A stretch of DNA of 6,092 nucleotides from Bacteroidia bacterium (lineage in GTDB: Bacteria; Bacteroidota; Bacteroidia; Bacteroidales; BM520), in the NCBI GenBank assembly GCA_009930445.1, contig RZYD01000149.1, positions 1 through 6,092 of the forward strand. The letters are read 5' to 3'. The position numbers and the translations under genes were made by a program. Below the pieces are notes generated by a model that was not told the DNA's origin, did not search any database, and saw nothing but the letters and a program-made list of their open reading frames with translations. This document shows, piece by piece, positions 1 to 4,854 of the stretch (positions are counted from its first letter, which is position 1; the number at the start of each line of letters is the position of its first letter).

Positions 1-1063
1 TTAATCCGCTGTTGATTACCGCCGGTGAGTTCATCGTCATAATGCCAAGATCAAATTTCCAGATCACATGGCCATTTTCCGGGTTCAGAAACCATAATTC
101 TCCGCGGGCATTGAGAAACAAAACCCCGTTTTTTGCAATTATAGGCGCAGCCTCTATTTTCATCCCTGTATTTACAGTCCAGCGGAGTGTTCCTATTCTG
201 GCATCAAAACAATAGGCATGTTTATCATAGCTTCCGATAAAAATCAGGCCTTCGTGACAGGCTACACCTGAAACAAAGGGTAAATTATTTTCGGTTTTTT
301 TGTATTGCCATGCCTGTTTTCCGGAGGGGAGATGAACACAGGTTATTCCCCCGTCATAATCCCCCGTGCAGGCAAAATCCCCGAAAATACAGGGTGATCC
401 GGCAATATACGTGGCCACATCGTAGCGGTTAATCCGTGTTCCGTCGTTGCTGTTCACTACATGAATATACCCATCGCAGCCACCAAAAACAATCCTTTCA
501 TTTTTTACGGCTACGGTACCGTTGAGGTAATTATCCAATTCATATTTCCAAACCCCTAATCCTGTTTTTGCATCAATACAATGCAGGTAATAATCGTAAC
601 TTCCTGCCAGAATACAGGTATCTCCATTTCGTACAAACCAATTCGGTGCTCCCATGATCTGATTATCGGCGGTGTATTTCCATTTTTGTTTACCCGATAG
701 CAAATCAAATGCATACAGGTTACCTGAAAGGTCGCCCTGAAACACTGTTTGTTTAAGAAGCAATGCCGTTGCTTCAATGCTGTTTTCAGTTTTAGTGCTC
801 CAGTGCAGATTTCCCAGGGTATCAAGGCAGAAAAGAATTCCGTCGGTATTACCGATTACTATATAATTACCCGATGCAATAGGTGCTGCTTTTATTGGTG
901 CGTTTGTTTCCACAATTTTTTGGATCGTGTTAACGGCAGCAATTGAACCCTCATAATATCCGGTGAGTGCCTGATTTTGAAAGTGGCTGGCATGCGGATG
1001 CTGGCCCAGTGCCCAGGTTGGGAAAATAAAAAGCAGAAATAGTATTTGTATCCTTTGATTCAT
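1..1063 (-). CDS. Exported PQQ-like beta-propeller protein, 3' end outside window
   Basis: The reading frame is open from the ATG at 1063 to the left edge: 354 whole codons and no stop, so the C-terminus is missing. An in-frame TAA at 1067-1069, two codons upstream, supports this start. Residues 1-20 form a signal peptide (hydrophobic core LFLLFIF, likely cleavage after ALG), so the protein acts in the periplasm or outside the cell. Seven copies of the PQQ/BamB-type blade motif (G-x-x-D-G-x-[LI]-x-x-x-D...G...W) start near residues 71, 110, 154, 194, 234, 277 and 317, every 39-44 residues, for example GDLSGNLYAFD at 110-120. An eighth blade probably follows beyond the edge. The motif is structural: it does not show that PQQ is bound, and no dehydrogenase signature is visible. 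The gene starts 12 bp after the stop of the 475-residue T9SS protein and is probably co-transcribed with it. BamB is an alternative, but the signal peptide has no lipobox cysteine. Confidence 0.88.
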   Translation of the reverse strand, partial: MNQRIQILFLLFIFPTWALGQHPHASHFQNQALTGYYEGSIAAVNTIQKIVETNAPIKAAPIASGNYIVIGNTDGILFCLDTLGNLHWSTKTENSIEATALLLKQTVFQGDLSGNLYAFDLLSGKQKWKYTADNQIMGAPNWFVRNGDTCILAGSYDYYLHCIDAKTGLGVWKYELDNYLNGTVAVKNERIVFGGCDGYIHVVNSNDGTRINRYDVATYIAGSPCIFGDFACTGDYDGGITCVHLPSGKQAWQYKKTENNLPFVSGVACHEGLIFIGSYDKHAYCFDARIGTLRWTVNTGMKIEAAPIIAKNGVLFLNARGELWFLNPENGHVIWKFDLGIMTMNSPAVINSGL

Positions 1064-1075
1064 TAATTACAATGG

Positions 1076-2503
1076 TTATTGGTTAAATTTTATGGCTGAA
1101 GAGGAGTAGTGCATTCCGTTTTCACTGATCACCAGAATATGGTAAAGGCCGGAGGCGATATGTCGGGTATTTAAGGTACATGCATTGCCTTGTTTTATTT
1201 CCTTCCGGCGGGTTATACGGCCGTAGCTATCGAGAAGAATTATTTCAAAATTTCCGGGTGTACTCCATTGCAGGGTAAGTTGTTCGCAAAAGGGATTGGG
1301 ATGTAAGGCAAACTGCCGGGCCGGGTCGGAGGGTATACCGGTACTGGTGGTATCGGAGATGGTAACCGGAAGCGTCAGGGTATCGCTGGTAACCGGATTA
1401 CAACGGTTGTTTATTGCTGTTAGCATAACATGATAGGCTCGCGTATTGTTGAAGCGATGGATGGGATTTCTTTCTGTGGAAAAATTCAGTAACCCACTTT
1501 CCGGGTCATCAAAATTCCATTGCCATTCATCGCTGTTGGAGGAGAAGTTTATAAAATTTACTTCCGCCAGGTTTGTTTCGGGGTCAATTGCCGGGAAAAA
1601 CGGCGACCAGCCAAATAGTGCGGCCGGATTCAGACATATTAGGGTGTCGCGCCATTTCGCGTCAGTATATACTTCTAGCGTATTAAATAATACATAGCCG
1701 TTAACTTCTGATAAAACCATATTTTCTTCCGGCGAAAACCATTGATAACGGATTTGATGGTTCATGGGGTTTTCCACCACAGAACCGTCGACAATGAGGG
1801 TATCCGACAGGAAAATTTCTGTTTTCAGGCGTAATACATTCGAATAGGTTTTCCAGGGCAGAATAAGCGTACCATATCCATCGGCTTCTGCGTGCGAGAA
1901 ACGGTCATAACTGTAAATAAATGGCTGACCTACCGGTGTAAGATCAATGCGATAGCGTCCGTGAGAAGTGTAATTAAGGCCATAATAGAGTGGAAATTTG
2001 AGTAGGGTATCCGGATCATCAAGTGCAATTACTACCGGGAGAAAACCACCCGCTGTTCCGGCCAGTGCAGCCATCATGGTATGGATTAACCCGGAGTTTT
2101 CTTTATCGTATATTGTGGTAAACGCAGCCATTGATAAGCCGCCCAGATCCAGTGTATCGGTGGCTGTTTGCGACATATAAGCCAGCGTAGTCCAGTTATT
2201 CAGGCATGTTACGGGATTACCTCCGCCGGCAATACAGGTAAGGATATAGCTTTCACGGAATCCGTTTTCATTCGGATCGAGATAGGTTATAAATTGCTGT
2301 GCTGTTGGGGTGAGCGCAGTGAAATCCCAGGTGTGGTTTTCTCCGGTTGGTTGGAAATTCAGGCCGGTTAGTTGCATGGCACCCGTAGAAGAAAACAGAT
2401 GTTCATCACCAGGGTTAGCAAAATCTTCTGCATGATAGATGGGTTGTGCAACAATAAAAACAGTCCATCCTGTTGTAAGAATTATAAGCAGTAGTTGTTT
2501 CAT
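1076..2503 (-). CDS. Secreted protein with PKD-like domain and T9SS type A C-terminal sorting domain
   Basis: This is a complete 475-residue protein. Residues 1-20 are a signal peptide (MKQLLLIILTTGWTVFIVAQ). Residues about 21-300 form a mostly beta, unrecognised region with few cysteines (90, 100, 290). Residues about 313-382 resemble a PKD/Ig-like fold: EWQWNFDD at 326-333 matches the usual W-x-W-D-F-G-D strand, and HRFNNTRAYHVMLTAIN at 349-365 matches the 'H-Y-x-x-x-G-x-Y-x-V-x-L-T-V-x-N' strand. Residues about 398-475 match the T9SS type A sorting domain: LHPNPF at 400-405, DSYGR at 425-429 and SGLYHILV at 451-458. By family knowledge, such proteins cross the inner membrane by Sec and the outer membrane by T9SS, and are then released or anchored on the cell surface. 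The start is well fixed, with an in-frame TGA at 2510-2512. No enzymatic motif was recognised, so the role is unknown; surface binding or adhesion is a guess from the architecture. It is probably the first gene of a pair with the propeller gene. Confidence 0.9.
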   Translation of the reverse strand: MKQLLLIILTTGWTVFIVAQPIYHAEDFANPGDEHLFSSTGAMQLTGLNFQPTGENHTWDFTALTPTAQQFITYLDPNENGFRESYILTCIAGGGNPVTCLNNWTTLAYMSQTATDTLDLGGLSMAAFTTIYDKENSGLIHTMMAALAGTAGGFLPVVIALDDPDTLLKFPLYYGLNYTSHGRYRIDLTPVGQPFIYSYDRFSHAEADGYGTLILPWKTYSNVLRLKTEIFLSDTLIVDGSVVENPMNHQIRYQWFSPEENMVLSEVNGYVLFNTLEVYTDAKWRDTLICLNPAALFGWSPFFPAIDPETNLAEVNFINFSSNSDEWQWNFDDPESGLLNFSTERNPIHRFNNTRAYHVMLTAINNRCNPVTSDTLTLPVTISDTTSTGIPSDPARQFALHPNPFCEQLTLQWSTPGNFEIILLDSYGRITRRKEIKQGNACTLNTRHIASGLYHILVISENGMHYSSSAIKFNQ

Positions 2504-2611
2504 GGGTGTTCACAGTGTTAAAGAATAGCATAAAAGGTGCGAAGTGAATGGTTTTATTGGCTCCGGGTTTTCCCTGATCATCCATACTGCGCGATCAAAA
2601 AGTAAAAGTAC
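2504..2611. other. Spacer upstream of the T9SS-protein gene
   Basis: This 108-bp spacer lies between the terminator of the redox cluster and the start at 2503, so a promoter for the left-hand gene pair is expected here on the minus strand. No clean TTTG/TAnnTTTG pair was found. The nearest is TACTTTTTG (minus strand, 2604 to 2596), which has one base too many between TA and TTTG. Confidence 0.4.
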
Positions 2612-2647
2612 AAAAAAAGAGGTGCTATCTTTAAATATTAACACCTC
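2612..2647 (-). terminator. Rho-independent terminator of the redox gene cluster
   Basis: Read on the minus strand, GAGGTG (2647-2642) pairs perfectly with CACCTC (2624-2619) across a 17-nt AT-rich loop, and seven T residues (2618-2612) follow at once. The hairpin begins 22 bp beyond the ferredoxin stop codon and points the same way as that gene. On the plus strand no T-tract follows, so it is directional. The 6-bp stem is short, but the position and T-run are convincing. Confidence 0.72.
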
Positions 2648-2669
2648 AAAAACATCATGAAACTATATA

Positions 2670-2867
2670 TTAATTCACCTTTTTTCGTTCTATGGCGCCA
2701 AAGGGACACAAGTCGATACAAATCGAACATTTTATGCATTTAAACGGATTCACTACAGGATAAACAGATTTATCGGATTGTGATATTGCCTTTTGGGGGC
2801 AGGAATTGATCCCTACACACCAATGATTTGTACGGCATTTTTCTTTGTTCACCTGTATTTCGTGCAT
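2670..2867 (-). CDS. Small dicluster-type ferredoxin with a degenerate first cluster motif
   Basis: This 65-residue cytoplasmic electron carrier has no signal peptide or membrane segment. The second motif is canonical: C44-x2-C47-x2-C50-x3-C54-P. The first is C11-x5-C17-x5-C23-P, where asparagine 14 stands in the place normally held by the second cysteine. In bacterial ferredoxins C23, C44, C47 and C50 would hold one [4Fe-4S] cluster. That leaves C11, C17 and C54 for the other, enough for a [3Fe-4S] cluster as in seven-iron ferredoxins, or for [4Fe-4S] with a non-cysteine ligand. The C11-C23 span of 12 residues equals that of seven-iron ferredoxins, though the internal spacing differs. The gene lies 6 bp downstream of the DUF6132-type gene and is followed by a terminator, making it last in its operon. 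Partner enzymes are not encoded in the window. Confidence 0.85.
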   Translation of the reverse strand: MHEIQVNKEKCRTNHWCVGINSCPQKAISQSDKSVYPVVNPFKCIKCSICIDLCPFGAIERKKVN

Positions 2868-2873
2868 GAAAGG

Positions 2874-3086
2874 TTACGATGTTTTTATTTTTTTAAGGAA
2901 GTCTTCCAGCATTCCACCTAGCAGATAACCTAAAATTGCGCCAAAAATTGTCGAAAAATACCAAATGGATTGAATCGGGCATGAGCCCGTGCTACATCCA
3001 ATAAAACGCCAGTATAGAAATCCACCGATCGCACCAGCCACAAGAAAGACAATACGGATTAAATAGGGTTTGAACCGTTTTTTCAT
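2874..3086 (-). CDS. DUF6132-type two-helix membrane protein
   Basis: This 70-residue protein has a basic N-terminus (MKKRFKPYLIR), a hydrophobic helix at about 9-29, the short motif GCSTGSCPI at 30-38, a second helix at about 42-60 rich in small residues (GAILGYLLGG), and a charged lysine-rich tail. I recognise the pattern of two helices flanking G-C-x4-C-P-I as the DUF6132 family, common in Bacteroidota; this is from memory, without a search. The positive-inside rule puts both termini in the cytoplasm and the C31/C36 pair on the periplasmic side or at the membrane face. The function of the family is not established to my knowledge. Neighbouring thioredoxin and ferredoxin genes suggest a redox or sulfur-related job for the cysteine pair (inference). 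It lies 100 bp after the thioredoxin stop and 6 bp before the ferredoxin start. Confidence 0.8.
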   Translation of the reverse strand: MKKRFKPYLIRIVFLVAGAIGGFLYWRFIGCSTGSCPIQSIWYFSTIFGAILGYLLGGMLEDFLKKIKTS

Positions 3087-3163
3087 GCGTAATCGATTAG
3101 AATTTGTTGGAATTAACGACTTTTAACTCGGTAAAACCTATTTTGATGCTTTGTTTTGTAAGG

Positions 3164-3184
3164 CCGCAACGGGAGAATTGCCGG
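3164..3184 (-). other. Weak hairpin between thioredoxin and DUF6132-type genes
   Basis: On the minus strand CCGGCAA can pair with TTGCGG through six base pairs and one bulge, with an 8-nt loop. It starts 2 nt after the thioredoxin stop. No T-run follows, so it is not a normal terminator. It could stabilise the thioredoxin mRNA 3' end or be chance. Confidence 0.25.
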
Positions 3185-3186
3185 TA

Positions 3187-3546
3187 TTAGTTAACATTTA
3201 ATACTTCGCCAATCACCTGTTTGAATGTATCTTTGGGTAATGCACCGGCAGCCATCTGCGGCTGGCCGTCAACCGGAATAAAAAGCAACGATGGAATGGA
3301 ACGAATTCCAAACAATCCGGCCAGTTCCTGTTCTGCTTCCGTATCAATTTTGTAAATCACAAGCTTATCGCCATATTCTTTCTGTAATTCCTCGAGAATA
3401 GGAGCTACCATTTTGCAAGGTTGACACCAATCGGCATAAAAGTCAATAATTGCCGGAGAGGTTCCGTTGTATTTCCATTCTTTATTTGTTTCAAAATCAA
3501 AAACCTTTTCTTTGAATGTTGTTTTTGTTAGATGCTCTAATGCCAT
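3187..3546 (-). CDS. Thioredoxin (WCQPC active site)
   Basis: This is a 119-residue cytoplasmic thiol-disulfide oxidoreductase with no signal peptide. The thioredoxin fold is clear: the strand AIIDFYADWCQPCKMVAP (residues 32-49) carries the redox pair C41/C44. The motif is WCQPC rather than the classical WCGPC, a variant common in Bacteroidota thioredoxins. The cis-proline loop is IRSIPSLLF (81-89, P85), and the expected lysine follows the active site (K45). An N-terminal stretch of about 15 residues (EKVFDFETNKEWKYNG) makes it slightly longer than the 105-110 residues of E. coli TrxA, and residues EAEQELAGLFG (70-80) match the usual helix before the cis-Pro loop. It would reduce protein disulfides using electrons from thioredoxin reductase, which is not in the window. 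It is first in a minus-strand cluster with the DUF6132-type and ferredoxin genes. The start follows a run of A residues, as is usual in this phylum. Confidence 0.93.
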   Translation of the reverse strand: MALEHLTKTTFKEKVFDFETNKEWKYNGTSPAIIDFYADWCQPCKMVAPILEELQKEYGDKLVIYKIDTEAEQELAGLFGIRSIPSLLFIPVDGQPQMAAGALPKDTFKQVIGEVLNVN

Positions 3547-3576
3547 TTTTTTAAGTTTAAGTTATAGTAATGCTTT

Positions 3577-3606
3577 TAAATGTATATAAACAATTTTTCG
3601 TACAAT
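3577..3606 (-). promoter_or_regulatory. Possible promoter of the thioredoxin gene
   Basis: On the minus strand ATTG (3606-3603), 18 bp, TACATTTA (3584-3577) resembles the Bacteroidota consensus TTTG / TAnnTTTG with one mismatch in each box. It would give a leader of about 25 nt before the ATG at 3546. An inverted repeat (3589-3610) overlaps it. Confidence 0.38.
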
Positions 3607-3610
3607 TGTT
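3589..3610. repeat. 7-bp inverted repeat AACAATT-N8-AATTGTT
   Basis: The perfect arms are 3589-3595 and 3604-3610, separated by 8 bp. The dyad covers the spacer and upstream box of the possible thioredoxin promoter, where a repressor would bind. In AT-rich DNA such dyads also arise by chance. Confidence 0.3.
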
Positions 3611-3625
3611 CAAAAGGTGTTCCAA

Positions 3626-3655
3626 ATATTTAATTTTTTACATATTTAATTTTTT
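3626..3655. repeat. Tandem 14-bp direct repeat in the divergent spacer
   Basis: The sequence ATATTTAATTTTTT occurs at 3626-3639 and again, identically, at 3642-3655, with a 2-bp gap (period 16). It lies in the AT-rich middle of the spacer between the divergent thioredoxin and lipoprotein genes. It could be a bent or UP-like element, a paired binding site, or replication slippage. Confidence 0.6.
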
Positions 3656-3665
3656 GGATACAAAA

Positions 3666-3696
3666 TGTCATGTATAGCTGACACATTTTCATGAAA
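3666..3696. repeat. Two adjacent dyads (TGTCA-N8-TGACA and TTTCATGAAA)
   Basis: TGTCA (3666-3670) and TGACA (3679-3683) form a perfect 5-bp dyad. Three bases later comes the 10-bp palindrome TTTCATGAAA (3687-3696). Both lie 55-85 bp upstream of the rightward promoter, a position suited to an activator. No known regulator was matched. Confidence 0.3.
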
Positions 3697-3750
3697 TGAT
3701 AGGTTGGCTGTGGAAAGTATTATTTTTTTAATCTTAATGAACGTTAATTT

Positions 3751-3782
3751 TTTGCTGAGCCCTAAATACATTTGTAAATTTG
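3751..3782 (+). promoter_or_regulatory. Bacteroidota-type sigma-A promoter for the lipoprotein gene
   Basis: TTTG at 3751-3754, a 20-bp spacer and TAAATTTG at 3775-3782 match the Bacteroidota consensus (TTTG, 19-21 bp, TAnnTTTG) exactly. A second perfect TAnnTTTG (TACATTTG, 3767-3774) abuts it upstream but lacks a well-spaced TTTG. Transcription would start around 3787-3790, leaving a short A-rich leader of about 15 nt before the ATG at 3805. Confidence 0.75.
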
Positions 3783-3804
3783 TGGTGCAAAAAAAAATAC
3801 GACT

Positions 3805-4275
3805 ATGGGGAAAACCGTACTTACAATAGCGTTAATGGCCCTGGCATTGATTTCTTGCAATCGGGGCCCGGTATATGAGCACTATATTACCTTTGAGGAT
3901 GGGATTTGGGATCGATTTACAACACTTGATTTTGACATTTCCATTGAAAAAGCCGGACAGCCCTATGATATCATTATGGTACTGGAATATGCCATTTCTT
4001 TTCCGGAAGATAAGATTCCCTTTCACATTATTATGACCACGGCTGGCGGAGAGGAGCGGATTAACGAGTATCATCCCCGGATCAGGAGTCATAAAGGAAT
4101 GCTTTATGGCGAGGTAAGTGACGGAAAGGCGGTTCAGGAGGTTATGCTTCGCCGTTCGCACTCCTTTACCGAAGCAGGTAGGGCTACCATAAATGTTGAG
4201 TGTTTCTATCCGCGCTCCCCGATTGAAGGTATTTATAAGTTGGGGATTGTAGTACGGGAGTCGGAGATAGAATAA
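3805..4275 (+). CDS. Lipoprotein, possibly GldH-like
   Basis: This is a complete 156-residue protein. Residues 1-17 are a lipoprotein signal peptide ending in the lipobox L15-I-S-C18. No acidic surface-export signal follows C18 (next residues NRGPVYEH), so it probably faces the periplasm. The rest is predicted mostly beta. Length and order of features resemble GldH, the gliding-motility/T9SS-associated lipoprotein of Bacteroidota: VYEHY near the mature start, then G-x-W-D (33-36), an F-x-I strand, Y-D-I near 54-56, and a C-terminal block with 'F-x-E-A-G-R-A' (121-127) followed by 'I-E-G-I-Y-K-L-G-I-V-V' (140-150), like the L-x-G-I-x-x-V-G end of GldH. This is pattern memory, not an alignment, so no symbol is given. 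It has its own strong promoter and no close downstream partner. The alternative is an unrelated hypothetical lipoprotein. Confidence 0.85.
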   Translation: MGKTVLTIALMALALISCNRGPVYEHYITFEDGIWDRFTTLDFDISIEKAGQPYDIIMVLEYAISFPEDKIPFHIIMTTAGGEERINEYHPRIRSHKGMLYGEVSDGKAVQEVMLRRSHSFTEAGRATINVECFYPRSPIEGIYKLGIVVRESEIE

Positions 4276-4650
4276 AACGGGAGCAACAAGGCGTGAATCA
4301 ACGATCCTGACCCTGGTGAGAAATATTCAATTTGAAATATTGGGTTATTTAGCCACAATCCTTTTTCATGTTTTTACAAGTTTGATGAAGGCATAAATCA
4401 TTGCTTTTCTGTGGGTTCCTCTGACCGATCCGGCGAATAAGTAGTTTTTTTTCCCTAAACAGTAAATTCGCAAAAATTTGCGTAAAAGTAAGCGAAAATC
4501 CGAATAGGAAGAAAACTTCCAGATACTCTACGAAAGAGAGAATCATGGAGTAGATGCCCGTTGGTTTGGTGTCAGTAGTGAAGCTACCCGCGCTGATGCA
4601 ATAGTATGAATAAAAATGTTTAGTTTTGAAATTGCATATTGAAATTGTCC

Positions 4651-4670
4651 GGTTTATAGGAGGCTAAACC
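4651..4670. repeat. Perfect 6-bp hairpin GGTTTA-N8-TAAACC
   Basis: GGTTTA (4651-4656) and TAAACC (4665-4670) flank the 8-nt loop TAGGAGGC. No T-run follows on either strand, so it is not a standard terminator. It could be an operator, an RNA stem or chance. Confidence 0.35.
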
Positions 4671-4819
4671 ATTTCCTGTCCTGATTTTTTAAACCCGTAC
4701 ACTCCGTAAAGCTTTGATCAATCTACAAAATTATAATGCCGTAGTAATGCAGTACTAAAAAACCAATGTTGCAGGGTTATTCGCGTACTAAATTATCACG
4801 AAAGCCACAACCTATCGTG

Positions 4820-4827
4820 TACATTTG
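4820..4827 (+). promoter_or_regulatory. Candidate -7 box of the repeat-protein gene
   Basis: TACATTTG matches the Bacteroidota -7 element TAnnTTTG exactly and lies 27 bp before the ATG at 4855, nearly the same placement as at the lipoprotein gene. No TTTG is found at the right upstream distance, so the promoter may be weak or activator-dependent. Confidence 0.48.
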
Positions 4828-4854
4828 CGTCGAAATCTTTAAACCATTATTCCC

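Larger units (their letters stand above)
4276..4854. other. 579-bp intergenic region without a supported gene
   Basis: No convincing gene, tRNA or mobile element is seen. It holds an imperfect AATATT hairpin (4322-4341) after the lipoprotein stop, without a T-run; CGCAAA-AA-TTTGCG (4469-4482); an isolated TAGTTTTG box (4621-4628); the repeated octamer TGAAATTG (4627-4634 and 4640-4647); and the hairpin at 4651-4670. A minus-strand frame of 65 codons (4349-4546) starts with a hydrophobic stretch but ends in low-quality sequence and has no recognisable domain. A plus-strand frame at 4508-4609 (33 codons, no ATG) reads like the tail of a protein. The region may be decayed coding or repeat DNA. 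Confidence 0.5.

Noticed and set aside
556..825. Minus-strand 89-codon frame inside the propeller gene
   Set aside because: It is out of frame with a continuous protein that shows seven regular blade motifs; a shadow frame.
1..1063. Propeller considered as BamB or a PQQ-dependent dehydrogenase
   Set aside because: It has no lipobox and no dehydrogenase active-site signature; only the blade motif is shared.
1446..2371. Three plus-strand frames of 60-83 codons opposite the T9SS protein
   Set aside because: They are antisense to a complete protein with signal peptide and sorting domain; none has a recognisable motif.
3832..4161. Minus-strand 109-codon frame opposite the lipoprotein gene
   Set aside because: The plus strand has a lipobox signal peptide, a matching promoter and a coherent protein; the antisense frame has none of these.
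4349..4546. Minus-strand 65-codon frame with a hydrophobic N-terminus
   Set aside because: There is no recognisable domain, no promoter or leader typical of the other genes, and it overlaps dyads and a coding-like frame on the opposite strand. It was kept only as part of the intergenic description.
4651..4670. Hairpin considered as a terminator
   Set aside because: No T-run follows on either strand and no gene ends nearby.
4276..4854. tRNA or small structured RNA in the long spacer
   Set aside because: No cloverleaf arms or TTCGA-type T-loop were seen on either strand; the hairpins present are short and isolated.
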